Source: Planctomycetota bacterium
Lineage (GTDB): Bacteria > Planctomycetota > Planctomycetia > Planctomycetales > Planctomycetaceae
Direction: 5' to 3'
Length of the DNA: 61,487 bases
Assembly (NCBI GenBank): GCA_027624335.1
Contig: JAQBWV010000007.1
Coordinates: 1-61,487, forward strand
Shown here: positions 37,689 to 46,630 of the stretch, in pieces
How the letters are laid out: each line of letters starts with the position of its first letter
Numbering within the stretch: position 1 is the stretch's first letter
Made by a program: the position numbers and the translations under genes
The notes under the pieces: model-generated
What the model saw: the letters and a program-made list of their open reading frames with translations, nothing else
Databases searched by the model: none
Told to the model about the DNA's origin: nothing

Positions 37689-37708
37689 AAATCCGTCACG
37701 GCGTTGCC
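37689..37708 (-). repeat. Right terminal inverted repeat of the IS4-type element
   Basis: AAATCCGTCACGGCGTTGCC, complementary to the left end with one mismatch. It lies about 105 bases upstream of the transposase start. Confidence 0.8.
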
Positions 37709-38079
37709 TTAAGGGGCGAGCCCGCCCTGCATGTCAATGACGTTGGTCGCCGCGTGGTCCGGCACACCGGCCATGCACAGTTCCTGACAGAATGCCCCGA
37801 GCAACTCGCAATGACGAGCGTGATGAGATTCCTTGGCTCAGTGAACACGTTCCGCCACGGTGGCACGCGGCAACGGCTACGCCGCAGGATCGACAGGCGA
37901 TCGCGCGGCTGTTACTCGGACTCAGGCACGACAACATCGAAGGCGATTCTGAACGCGTGGATGTCGAAGGATGCTGAGCTGACGGCTTCGTCAGTCGTCA
38001 CACGCTGCGACGTCCGGTACAGAGGAATGAGCATCCTGTACCACACGGCGTTGTCCCTTGAAGGCAACAAGACACTGCG
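37709..38079. other. IS right flank; possible decayed coding sequence
   Basis: No complete gene is supported. The plus frame around 37741-37977 is open, with an ATG at 37792 (61 codons, including EIPWLSEHVPPRWHAATATP and DRQAIARLLLGLRHDN). It has no ribosome site and I recognise no family. It could be a leftover of a gene disturbed by the insertion, but it does not read as the missing C-terminus of the LRR membrane protein. Confidence 0.3.
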
Positions 38080-38502
38080 TCAGTCATCGTTGCCTGGTCC
38101 ACGGCGGCTTTGTTTTTTGTCCGACTGCTGTTTCTTATCCTGCAAACGACGCTGTACGGAGCCTTTGGTTCGGCGGGTTGGTCGTCTGACGCGTGGGGCG
38201 ACGGCGACTTCCAGCAATAACTCCCGCAACTTCTCCAGGCAGTCGGCGACGTTGCGGCCCTGGTCACGGTATCGCTGGCTGTTCATCACCAGCTCGCCGT
38301 CTTTGGTCATGCGTCGGTGATACCTGGCGACAAACCGTGCAAGGACGTCCGGAGGGAGCGTTGGCGACTTCGTGATATCCCAACGCAACGTGACTTTGGA
38401 ATTCACCTTGTTGACGTTCTGCCCGCCCGGTCCACCGCTGCGAGCAAACGTGAAATCGAACTCGGTAAGTGGAATCGCAATTCGATGGTTGACTCGCAAC
38501 AT
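38080..38502 (-). CDS. arfB: Peptidyl-tRNA hydrolase ArfB (RF-1 domain, YaeJ-like)
   Basis: A 140-residue ribosome-rescue factor that hydrolyses peptidyl-tRNA on ribosomes stalled without a stop codon. The catalytic GGQ is in ARSGGPGGQNVNKVNSKVTL near residue 26. The RF-1 domain is followed by a long basic tail (RRPTRRTKGSVQRRLQDKKQ), which in ArfB enters the empty mRNA channel. Length and layout match ArfB, not full RF1/RF2, because there is no codon-recognition domain. It lies 39 bases past the stop of the upstream DUF1549/DUF1553 gene on the same strand, probably by chance. Confidence 0.92.
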   Translation of the reverse strand: MLRVNHRIAIPLTEFDFTFARSGGPGGQNVNKVNSKVTLRWDITKSPTLPPDVLARFVARYHRRMTKDGELVMNSQRYRDQGRNVADCLEKLRELLLEVAVAPRVRRPTRRTKGSVQRRLQDKKQQSDKKQSRRGPGNDD

Positions 38503-38541
38503 TGAACACAGTCCGGTCTGACCTGGAGGGCAGTGCCCACC

Positions 38542-41500
38542 CTACTTCAGGAAAACAAACTCTTTCACGTTGAAGAGGACGTGACACAGGTCTTTCCACG
38601 CACGCACATCCGACTGCCAGTCCGCTGCCGAGTCATAGGCCGCAGCCTGTGCCTTGAGAAACTCAACGTCGTCCTGAATCTCTTCAGGAGTGGCGGGTCT
38701 TGAGAAGGCGGTCTCGTACAGTGAGTTGATTCGAACGTCGGCGGATTCGGCAGGCAGGCTCAACGTACGTTTTGCCCAGAGTTCGGCCTGTTGAACGACG
38801 AAGGGATCATTCATCAGGATGAGTGCCTGAGCCGGAACGTTGGACTGCGTCCGCTGGCCGATCGATGTAAACGGAATCGGCGTATCGAATGCCAGCATCA
38901 TCGGGGGCAGAAAGTTTCGGTTAACCGACGTGTAAATGCTGCGTCGACCGTTTCCGTCCAGCGGTCCGCTGCCAGGACGGCCTCGCCCCTGCATGAACGC
39001 GGTCAGGTACACGGGCACTGGTGCGCCTTGCAGCGTTGGATCGAGCCGGCCGGAAACCGTCAGCATCGCATCGCGAATCGCCTCGCCTTCGAGTCGACGG
39101 ATCGGCATGCGATGCCACCAGAGATTCTGCGGGTCAGAGTCTGCGTATGCTGGATCCACTCGGCTGTCCATCTGATAGGTTCGAGTCAGCATCAAGGATC
39201 GGATCAGCTGCTTGATCGACCAGCCGTGCTCGACAAACTCGATGGCCAGATGGTCGAGCAGTTCCGGATGAGTGGGTCGTTGTCCGAGCACTCCGAAGTT
39301 GTCCGTCGAAGCCACGATGCCGCGACCAAACAGGTGCTGCCAGATTCGATTGGCCATCACGCGAGCGGGAAACGGATTGGTCGAATCCAGCAATCGCTTT
39401 GCCAGTTCGAGGCGTCCACTACCCGACTTAAACTCTGGCTGCTTCTCTCCCGAGATCGCAGTCAGCAGTCGTCGTGGCACGACTTCACCAGGGTTCTGAT
39501 GGCTCCCTCGAATGAAAACATGCTCGTCCTCACTGAAACCGTCAACGGTTGCAAGAGCATACAGAGGAGCAGGAATACTGAGTTCGATTTTCTGAGCTTC
39601 TGCCAGTAGGGTCGCCAGCAGGTCCTCTACTTCTCCGAAGGGCACGAGTCTGTTCGCGATCGCCCATGCAAATGCGTCATTCGAGTCATCAGCACTCTTT
39701 GCGTCAGACGAATCGGAACCGGCGGCTGGAGAATTCTCACTCACACCTGCATTGGTGAGGGAACTCGCAAATGCTTCGCAGACGTTCCGGAAAGTAGCCG
39801 TCTCCGCTGCCGCCAGCGCTGTCGAGTTGGCTTGAGAGACTGGCTCGGCCGTCCTTTGCTGCGGGTCGGCGAGCCGCACATCATCCAGCACGACCCAGCC
39901 ATCTCCATCGTCGACAATTTCGATGTGCGCCCGATGGCCGACGTAATTAGCAACGTCGCCGCCCTGTCGTGCCCAGTGCGGGCGAGGATTCGTCACGTCG
40001 AACTTGCAGCCGCCAAACAGCAGACCACTGAATTCGTTCATCACGTAACCATCGATGATCAGTTTTACGGTGACGTTTTTCCCGGCGATGCGGTACAGCA
40101 GGTGCGGCTTCGTCAGCGTGAACGTCGGCGACCGCAGCACGCCTCGAAGTTTGTTGCCGAGGCGCGCGCTGGAGTAAAGACCCGTCGGTGACTGCGAATC
40201 AGTGAGTAGCGACACAATGCGCGAAGTGCTGCCAGTGTCGAAGGCCCAACCGGTGGCCAGCCAGTCTCGCAGTTTGCCATTCGAGTTGCCGACTGGAGCG
40301 TCAACTCGAACAGAATCTATCGACGTCGTCTGAGCCAGGAACTCCTGCCAGGCAGTGGTATCATCTGCGAGTTTCGCGGCAGCGGTTTCTCGAACCTTCT
40401 GCAATGCCTGCTTCGACGCATCCGTGTTGGTATCGGCATGATTGATTTGTGACGCGGCGAGCTGTTTCCAGGCCCACGCTGGATGTGTGGATGATGCGAC
40501 TTCTTCTGCCGAAAGTGCGGTTACCCACCGGCTTAACGCATCAGGGTTCAGATTTCGTTGACGGGCAACTGCTTCGATGGGACGTCTGGTGGCGATCGTG
40601 TTTTGAGCATCAGTAAAGACAAAGTGATCGACGTTGACGTGTCCCCAGCCTCCTTTCTGCTGGTCGACAATCTGCAACACCGCTTGCTTACCAGCCAATT
40701 CTGTGACGTCCCACTCGTGTGGATCGAGCTGTTCGCGATTTCGTCCGACGGCGGTGCGAACGACTTTCTGATCAACCAGCAGATTGGTACAGGTTCGATT
40801 CTTGAAGTGCCCTCCTCCGATCAGGAAGCGAATCACTTTTCGTTCGATGGTGAACTCGGGTGATGTCAGCGTTCCGGTTGCGTTGTCCGTTCCAACATAA
40901 GAATTCACGAGCTTCTTCCCGTTGAATCCGGAAACCGGTTGCTGCCGTTCGGCGGTGCCTGCAGCAGGGCCTCGCCCAAAGGCGTCACCATCGGGTTTCC
41001 AGTCGCCGAAGTCGTCGCCTTCGAAGTCAGCAAAAACGATGTCTGGACGCTGTCCGCCTGACTGCAGCGCGTCGTCGCCTGGCTGCGGGGATCCAAACAG
41101 CGCGTCAGCTGCGCCCAGTAGCAGCGATGTCGTATCCGTGACATGCTGGTCGTGCCTGCTTAGCAGAGACGTTCGAATGTGGTCACTCATCTGCTGGCGA
41201 ATCGTTCGCAGTTGGGTGACGGCGGCTTCGATCCGCCCATGCGGATCCTGATAAGCGTGTTGCCGACGGGAACTCTGCATGAAACCAGCGAGTGCGTAAT
41301 AGTCGGCTGTTGAGATCGCGTCGAACTTGTGGTCGTGGCATCTTGCGCAAGCGACAGTCAGTCCGAGGAATGTCTTCGAGAAGACGTCCAGTTGGTTATC
41401 GATAATGGATGCCTCTTCGCCCTTCACATCGACGGGTGCGTGTTTCAACTCGCCCAGCCACCAGAATCCGGTTCCGAGAATCGACTCGTTGGTCTGGTCG

Positions 41501-42447
41501 ACAGGGTTGCGGCGAGGATTCGGCAGCAGGTCGCCCGCAATCTGTTCGGTCACGAACTGGTCGTAAGGGATGTCGTCATTCAGTGCTCGTATCACATAGT
41601 CGCGGTAGTGATGCGCGTGACGAAGCGGATAATCAAATTCGTGTCCGAGTGTTTCGGCGTACCGGGCCAGGTCGAGCCAGTGCCGTCCCCAGCGTTCTCC
41701 AAAGTGCGGCGACTTGAGAAGTCGATCGACAACTTTGGCAAACGCCACGTCAGCAGGATCTTTGTCATCAAGAAACTGCTTGACGTCCTCCACCGTCGGC
41801 GGGAGGCCGATCACGTCGAATGACGCTCGACGGATCAGCGTTCGACGATCAGCGTCGGCTGCGGGACTGAGGTGGTGCTCGTCAAGTTTCGCCAGAACAT
41901 ACCGGTCGACATCGGACCGTGGCCAGGTGGACTGCGACACTTTCGGCGCCGGAACGTTCTTGATCGACTGCCACGCCCAGTGCGACTGACGGCGCGCTTC
42001 GAGCGGGAATTCTTCGTCCGTGACGTCCGTGGTCAGGCCGTCGTCCGCCCAGGGCAGACCGAGCTCAACCCACTTCCTGAAGATGGCGATCTCACCTGCC
42101 GGCAAACGGCCTTTTGGCGGCATCTCCAAAGATTCGTAATTGACGGATTCGATCAGAAGGCTCTCGGCAGGTTTGCCGGGGATCGCGGCAGAGCCAGTAT
42201 CTCCGCCCTTCAAAACGAGAGGACGGGCGTCGAGCCTCAATCCACCTTCCAGCCGCTTCGCATTCTTCGAGTGACACTGGAAGCAGCGAGATTCCAGCAG
42301 CGGTCGTACCTTCTGCTGAAAGAACGTGACGGCTTCCGGCGTGAACGGCAGAGCGGTGTCACCGGCAGGTGGTTTCTGCTCAGCGGCGGTCGCACCACCA
42401 AGCGCTACGGCCACCACCAGTAACAGAGAAGGGATTATTTTCCACAT
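38542..42447 (-). CDS. PSD1 cytochrome / DUF1549-DUF1553 protein with lectin-like insert (copy 3)
   Basis: A 1301-residue exported protein. The ATG at 42447 begins a signal peptide (SLLLVVAVALGGATAAEQ); the frame extends 36 codons further up without support. The PSD1 cytochrome-like motif CFQCHSKNAKRLEGG is near residue 53. DUF1549 (ASFDVIGLPPTVEDVKQFL, FGERWGRHWLDLARYAE) carries CARCHDHKFDAI near residue 367. A beta-sandwich resembling levanase-associated or concanavalin-like modules lies at about 470-615 (ADFEGDDFGDWKPDGDAFG, GTLTSPEFTIERKVIRFLIG), with a second similar one near 770-900. DUF1553 ends the protein (ARVMANRIWQHLFGRGIV). The inserts suggest carbohydrate binding (inference). Confidence 0.9.
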   Translation of the reverse strand: MWKIIPSLLLVVAVALGGATAAEQKPPAGDTALPFTPEAVTFFQQKVRPLLESRCFQCHSKNAKRLEGGLRLDARPLVLKGGDTGSAAIPGKPAESLLIESVNYESLEMPPKGRLPAGEIAIFRKWVELGLPWADDGLTTDVTDEEFPLEARRQSHWAWQSIKNVPAPKVSQSTWPRSDVDRYVLAKLDEHHLSPAADADRRTLIRRASFDVIGLPPTVEDVKQFLDDKDPADVAFAKVVDRLLKSPHFGERWGRHWLDLARYAETLGHEFDYPLRHAHHYRDYVIRALNDDIPYDQFVTEQIAGDLLPNPRRNPVDQTNESILGTGFWWLGELKHAPVDVKGEEASIIDNQLDVFSKTFLGLTVACARCHDHKFDAISTADYYALAGFMQSSRRQHAYQDPHGRIEAAVTQLRTIRQQMSDHIRTSLLSRHDQHVTDTTSLLLGAADALFGSPQPGDDALQSGGQRPDIVFADFEGDDFGDWKPDGDAFGRGPAAGTAERQQPVSGFNGKKLVNSYVGTDNATGTLTSPEFTIERKVIRFLIGGGHFKNRTCTNLLVDQKVVRTAVGRNREQLDPHEWDVTELAGKQAVLQIVDQQKGGWGHVNVDHFVFTDAQNTIATRRPIEAVARQRNLNPDALSRWVTALSAEEVASSTHPAWAWKQLAASQINHADTNTDASKQALQKVRETAAAKLADDTTAWQEFLAQTTSIDSVRVDAPVGNSNGKLRDWLATGWAFDTGSTSRIVSLLTDSQSPTGLYSSARLGNKLRGVLRSPTFTLTKPHLLYRIAGKNVTVKLIIDGYVMNEFSGLLFGGCKFDVTNPRPHWARQGGDVANYVGHRAHIEIVDDGDGWVVLDDVRLADPQQRTAEPVSQANSTALAAAETATFRNVCEAFASSLTNAGVSENSPAAGSDSSDAKSADDSNDAFAWAIANRLVPFGEVEDLLATLLAEAQKIELSIPAPLYALATVDGFSEDEHVFIRGSHQNPGEVVPRRLLTAISGEKQPEFKSGSGRLELAKRLLDSTNPFPARVMANRIWQHLFGRGIVASTDNFGVLGQRPTHPELLDHLAIEFVEHGWSIKQLIRSLMLTRTYQMDSRVDPAYADSDPQNLWWHRMPIRRLEGEAIRDAMLTVSGRLDPTLQGAPVPVYLTAFMQGRGRPGSGPLDGNGRRSIYTSVNRNFLPPMMLAFDTPIPFTSIGQRTQSNVPAQALILMNDPFVVQQAELWAKRTLSLPAESADVRINSLYETAFSRPATPEEIQDDVEFLKAQAAAYDSAADWQSDVRAWKDLCHVLFNVKEFVFLK

Positions 42448-42780
42448 TCGATGGCATTTCCGCGCGCCGGCAGTGGCATTCGTTGCAGCTTTCACGAGTC
42501 TGATTCTGGCTGTCGCCAGTCCCGGCTGAGGGACGCTGACTATCCGTCGAGACATCGAGCAATCTCCGATTCCGTGTCAGTTCGCAATTCGGCCAGTTCG
42601 CGAGAAGTCAGTTGGCAATGAGGTATCTGCCTGAATCTTATGCGAGAGGCGACTCATTCAGAAACAGACGCGACTCCAACGACCCAGCCTGTCGATTCGA
42701 GTGAAGCGAGAGTCGACGTCGCAGATTGCGCGGACATTCCGGACTCTTGCCTCGCTCGCGATTTCGAACAAGGCTGGAGT

Positions 42781-43674
42781 ATGGCTAACCTGACCGACCA
42801 ACAGATTGACCAGATTTTTGAAGCCTGCCGCTCCAAGGTACAGAGTCTGGCTCAGTCACTGAGTACGAACCTGGGCACTGAGGTACAGCTAGAGCCCGGT
42901 GAAGAAGGGCAAGGGACCTTTGAGATTCTCAATCAGGTCTCCGAAAAGCCAGGTATCGCCATCACGCTTCAGTTTGACGGCTTTGGCGTCGTCTGCCTGA
43001 TCCCGGATAGCCTGCCACTCCCCGATTGGTATCGAAGCCCGGACGAGGCTCAGAAATCTCAACTTCAGGCATTGTCAGCAGAGTGGTCCAGCGCCCTGTT
43101 GCCATCGGAGCTTGAGACCACGCAGCTAAAGGCCGTCAGGTGTGAGAATCTTCGCACTCATCTGCGGGCCTGCCAGCCAACCGACGATGTCCGGTTGCTG
43201 GAACTGTCAGCCACCGCCCCTGGAGGCGGTGGTACTCTTACGGCGATTCATTTTGTGATGCCGGTTGCAGTACCGTTGCTGGAAGGGTTCACCGGTAAGG
43301 ACGAGCCGACTGTCGAAACACTCACGGGTAATTCGATGGCCGTAGATGAAACCGCAGCGACTATCGCGACCGACATCGCGAATGAGCGGTCACAGAATTC
43401 GGCGATCGACAATCGCAAGCAACGGATCAACAAAATTCCAGTGAGTCTGATCGTTCGCATCGCCGACCGGCAGATGGACCTGCAACAGTTGCGAGCCATT
43501 GCTCCGGGGACGTTGCTGATGTTCGACAAGACTTACGATTCACTGCTCGACGTTTACATCGGCAACAGGTTGTACTGTCGCGGTGAGGCGGTCAAAGTCG
43601 GCGAAAACTTCGGCATCAAAATCAACGAGTGCAACGCACAGGTCATTCGCGAGAAGAAGGTCCACCAGGTATAA
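42781..43674 (+). CDS. FliN/FliM-like flagellar motor switch protein (SpoA domain)
   Basis: A 297-residue protein whose last 80 or so residues form a SpoA/FliN surface-presentation domain (IPVSLIVRIADRQMDLQQLR, IAPGTLLMFDKTYDSLLDVY, NRLYCRGEAVKVGENFGIKI). The N-terminal part (LTDQQIDQIFEACRSKVQSL, then a beta-rich CheC-like stretch) is longer than in classical FliN, so it is closer to FliY-like fusions. The frame is open from ATG 42640, but those 47 residues are low-complexity; AAGG seven bases before 42781 favours that start. It would sit in the cytoplasmic C-ring. No other flagellar gene adjoins it; a flagellin lies 16 kb away. Confidence 0.75.
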   Translation: MANLTDQQIDQIFEACRSKVQSLAQSLSTNLGTEVQLEPGEEGQGTFEILNQVSEKPGIAITLQFDGFGVVCLIPDSLPLPDWYRSPDEAQKSQLQALSAEWSSALLPSELETTQLKAVRCENLRTHLRACQPTDDVRLLELSATAPGGGGTLTAIHFVMPVAVPLLEGFTGKDEPTVETLTGNSMAVDETAATIATDIANERSQNSAIDNRKQRINKIPVSLIVRIADRQMDLQQLRAIAPGTLLMFDKTYDSLLDVYIGNRLYCRGEAVKVGENFGIKINECNAQVIREKKVHQV

Positions 43675-43718
43675 GGTGCGTCGATTGTTCCGCACCTTGT
43701 CCTTCTGCGTCTGCTGTC

Positions 43719-44402
43719 ATGAGTTTACCCGTTGATTCGTTGCCCCATCCGACACGCCGCAACGTCGTCTGGCTGTCGCTGCAGTACATGATGCGGCTGG
43801 TGTTCATGTTCTGGCTGAGATACCAGGCTCGCGGACTTGAGCATCTTCCGAAGACCGGCGGCGGACTGGTTCTGGTCAATCATCAGAGCTTTCTGGATCC
43901 GATGCTGGTCGGACTTCCGTTACAGCGACCAGTCAGTTATCTCGCCAGGGACTCGTTGTTCGGAGTCCCGGTGATTGGCTGGGTGCTTCGCAACACTTAT
44001 GTGATGCCGATCAACCGCGATGCTGCCAGCACAGCCTCGATCCGAACCGCGTTGCAGCGAATGCACGCAGGCTTTCTTGTCGGTCTGTTTCCCGAGGGAA
44101 CCCGCAGTCCTGACGGCACCGTGGGCGAGTTCAAACCCGGATTCATCACGCTGATTCGCCGGGCAAGAACGCCAGTCTTTCCCGTGGGCATTGCGGGAGC
44201 ACACGAAGCCATGCCGCGAGGCGGTTTCCGCCTGTGGCCTCAACGGGTGCGAGTTGTTTATGGCAAGCCTCTATGTGCTACCGAGATTGCCAGACTCAGC
44301 ACCAAAGGGCACGAAGACGAACTGGTCGCCTTCGTGAGATTCGCAGTCGAAGCGTGCCAGCTGGAAGCTCAAGCCTGGCGGGACGGGCAGCCTCAAGATT
44401 GA
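43719..44402 (+). CDS. plsC: 1-acyl-sn-glycerol-3-phosphate acyltransferase (PlsC family)
   Basis: A 227-residue membrane-associated acyltransferase that makes phosphatidic acid or a related lipid. Family motifs are NHQSFLDP (catalytic His and Asp, near residue 53), a second block around YVMPINRD, FPEGTRSPDG near residue 124, and VFPVGIAGAHEAMP. A hydrophobic segment (LQYMMRLVFMFWLRYQA) near the N-terminus should anchor it to the inner membrane. The start at 43719 gives the expected family N-terminus; the frame opens 30 codons earlier, overlapping the fliN-like gene. No clear ribosome site is present. Confidence 0.9.
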   Translation: MSLPVDSLPHPTRRNVVWLSLQYMMRLVFMFWLRYQARGLEHLPKTGGGLVLVNHQSFLDPMLVGLPLQRPVSYLARDSLFGVPVIGWVLRNTYVMPINRDAASTASIRTALQRMHAGFLVGLFPEGTRSPDGTVGEFKPGFITLIRRARTPVFPVGIAGAHEAMPRGGFRLWPQRVRVVYGKPLCATEIARLSTKGHEDELVAFVRFAVEACQLEAQAWRDGQPQD

Positions 44403-44416
44403 TTCGAAATTTACGA

Positions 44417-45652
44417 TCAACGGTCGAGGCAATTCGGATCGTTGTGGTCGATCACTGGCAGGCCGTCGAGCGGGAATAGGTGGTTGTACTTCAGGCCAGT
44501 TCCCGTATTGAACAACACGACTTTCTCTTCAGGCTTGAGCCAGCCGCTTTCAAGCAGCTGTTGTGCGGCTTTCCAGACGGCACCACCTTCCGGGCAGGCG
44601 TACACCCCCTGGTGAGCAGACATTTCTCTGACGCCTTTCAGCAGTGCAGTATCCGAAACGCTTACTGCTGTGCCGCCGCTTTCGCGGAGTGCGCGGATCA
44701 TCAGGAAATCGCCAACGGCGATCGGAACTCGCAGGCCCGCGGCGACAGTGGCAGCATTCTCGAACAACGGAGCGTGCTCGTCTCCCGCCTTGAATGCGTC
44801 GACAATCGGCGAGCAACCTTCAGCCTGGACGACGACCATGCGCGGCCGTTCTGAGCCGATCCACCCGAGCTTCTCCATTTCGTCGAACGCCTTCCACATT
44901 CCAATCAGGCCAGTCCCGCCGCCGGTCGGGTAGAGAATGACGTCCGGCAGCTGCAGCTGGGTTGACCCTGCCAGGTCGGCGAAGTCAAACGCCAGTTCGT
45001 AGCCCATTGTCTTCTTACCCTCGATGCGGAATGGCTCTTTCAAAGTGGACAGGTCGAACCAGCCAAAACGATCTTTGCCATGCTTCACAAGCTTCCCGCA
45101 GTCGCTGATCAGGCCGTTAACCAGGTTGACGGTCGCTCCGCCAACGACGGACTCGATGATGTTTGCCGGGGGCGTGTCTTCGGGCATGAAAATGACACAT
45201 TGCATGCCGGCCCGAGCTGAGTAGTACGTTGCCGCCCCCGCTGCATTTCCAGCTGATGGCAACGCGACGGTTTCGACTCCCAGTGATTTTGCGCGAGTGA
45301 CCGCAGCCGACATCCCTCGGGCCTTGAAGCTGCCGGTCGGGTTAAACGATTCGTCCTTGATGAACAGGTTTTCGAACGGTTCAAACGGGCCAGTCCGATT
45401 GCAGGTCAGCAGCGGAGTCAGACCTTCTCCGAGCGACACAGCTTCAGAAGGATCGTTGACCGGAAGCACGTTCCAGAACTTCCACATCGATCGGATCGAT
45501 CGTTTTCGCACGACGTCTGGCGTAAATGACGACCGGATGGCATCGAGGTCGTAATGGGCCAGCAAAGGTTTCTGACACTCGATGCAGAGATTCTGCAGCT
45601 GGTCAACATCGTGGTCAGCTCCGCAGGCAGCACAGGTCAATGAAGTATGCAT
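44417..45652 (-). CDS. thrC: Threonine synthase
   Basis: A PLP enzyme converting O-phosphohomoserine to threonine. The 411-residue protein starts with a four-cysteine segment (CAACG and CIECQ) like the class II threonine synthases of archaea and many bacteria. The PLP lysine is in SFNPTGSFKARG near residue 111, the phosphate-binding glycine loop is in LYPTGGGTGLIGM, and SAGNAAGAATYYSARAG is the conserved Asn/Gly block. It lies 18 bases after the nucleoside-hydrolase-like gene on the same strand, so the two are probably co-transcribed. The ribosome site is weak. Confidence 0.94.
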   Translation of the reverse strand: MHTSLTCAACGADHDVDQLQNLCIECQKPLLAHYDLDAIRSSFTPDVVRKRSIRSMWKFWNVLPVNDPSEAVSLGEGLTPLLTCNRTGPFEPFENLFIKDESFNPTGSFKARGMSAAVTRAKSLGVETVALPSAGNAAGAATYYSARAGMQCVIFMPEDTPPANIIESVVGGATVNLVNGLISDCGKLVKHGKDRFGWFDLSTLKEPFRIEGKKTMGYELAFDFADLAGSTQLQLPDVILYPTGGGTGLIGMWKAFDEMEKLGWIGSERPRMVVVQAEGCSPIVDAFKAGDEHAPLFENAATVAAGLRVPIAVGDFLMIRALRESGGTAVSVSDTALLKGVREMSAHQGVYACPEGGAVWKAAQQLLESGWLKPEEKVVLFNTGTGLKYNHLFPLDGLPVIDHNDPNCLDR

Positions 45653-45670
45653 GTTAAAAACTTTCAGCCT

Positions 45671-46630
45671 CTACCAGGTACGGGACACCTGGGCAAAGTA
45701 GTCAAGGACACCCTGAGTATCTACGGAGTTGATGACGTCAATGTTAGTCTGCCAACGATCGATACCTCGCTGGTCAAAGACGGTCGCTCCGCGAGTTAAC
45801 GTGCCGTGCAACTCAACTCCCAGCGACATCGCCTTCGAGGTGAAATGACGCGGTTCGGCAATCGATGCCAGGGCGGTCACCTCTCGCAAGGGGAGCCCTT
45901 CGAGTCCCAGATCTTCGTGATGTGCTCGCAGCGCGAAGGGGATCAGCTCGTCAAAGAACCATCGCAACGCGTATTTTCGATTCTGTTTCAAGCGGTCGAA
46001 CTGGTCGAACGTGAGTACTGCTTTGCTGCTGACGTCGAGCGGGACCAGCGTCCTCGTGGAAGCAGACTGCAGAACCGTTTGAGCCGACATGGGATCGGCG
46101 AAGATATTAAATTCTGCGGCGGCTGTTACGTCACCGCCAACTCTGATCGAGCCTCCCATGCAGACCAGTCGCTGCAGAGAATCCAGGAAATCAGGAGCCA
46201 TTTCGCAGGCGATGGCGACGTTAGTCAACGGCCCCAACGTCAGCAGCGTGACTTCGTGCGGGTTGTTCTTCACGAGGTCAATCAGCAGCTTTGCGGACTC
46301 ACGCTGATTGTGGAGCTGGGCAATGGTGATCTCGGCTGTTCCCAGCCCGTAGTTTCCATTCAGCCGCAGCGGGTCCAGGAATCCCGGAGCCTCAACTCCG
46401 TCATGTCGGAACACCGGCCGTGTCGCAGTCGATGCCCCCAGCCGAGGATGCTTGTCCGGATCAACGGACTCGATCACGCTAAGAATATTCTGAGTCGCGA
46501 TCATCCCGGAAACGCAACCCGAGGTCGCAGTGACTCCGACGAGATCGATGTTCGGATCGAGAGCTGCCAGCGCGATAGCCAGCGCATCGCCAATCCCCGG
46601 GTCGGCGTCGATGATCAGCTTTCGAGTCAT
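45671..46630 (-). CDS. Nucleoside-hydrolase-like protein with altered active site
   Basis: A 319-residue member of the inosine/uridine-preferring nucleoside hydrolase fold. The fold blocks are clear: IIDADPGIGDALAIALA at the N-terminus, TLLTLGPLTNVAIACE, VCMGGSIRVGGDVTAAAEFN and IFADPMSAQTVLQ. The N-terminal Asp cluster DxDPGxDD reads DADPGIGD, so the position equivalent to Asp14 is Gly. The late HDP motif (His241/Asp242 in well-studied enzymes) reads REV. Ordinary nucleoside hydrolysis is therefore doubtful. ATG 46630 has AGGAG upstream; a GTG lies five codons earlier. It sits between dcd and thrC on one strand. Confidence 0.85.
   Translation of the reverse strand: MTRKLIIDADPGIGDALAIALAALDPNIDLVGVTATSGCVSGMIATQNILSVIESVDPDKHPRLGASTATRPVFRHDGVEAPGFLDPLRLNGNYGLGTAEITIAQLHNQRESAKLLIDLVKNNPHEVTLLTLGPLTNVAIACEMAPDFLDSLQRLVCMGGSIRVGGDVTAAAEFNIFADPMSAQTVLQSASTRTLVPLDVSSKAVLTFDQFDRLKQNRKYALRWFFDELIPFALRAHHEDLGLEGLPLREVTALASIAEPRHFTSKAMSLGVELHGTLTRGATVFDQRGIDRWQTNIDVINSVDTQGVLDYFAQVSRTW

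Larger units (their letters stand above)
36087..37708 (-). mobile_element. IS4-type insertion sequence
   Basis: An element of about 1.62 kb bounded by terminal inverted repeats. The left end reads GGCAACGCAGTGACGGATTT from 36087 and the right end is the complement of GGCAACGCCGTGACGGATTT ending at 37708, with one mismatch in 20. It carries one transposase gene reading right to left. No target-site duplication could be seen: the left flank ends CTGTCG and the right flank begins TTAAGG. That suggests later deletion or rearrangement beside the element. It interrupts the LRR membrane protein gene. Confidence 0.85.

Noticed and set aside
36070..37725. Target-site duplication flanking the IS4-type element
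   Set aside because: The bases outside the inverted repeats (CTGTCG and TTAAGG) do not match at any plausible length.
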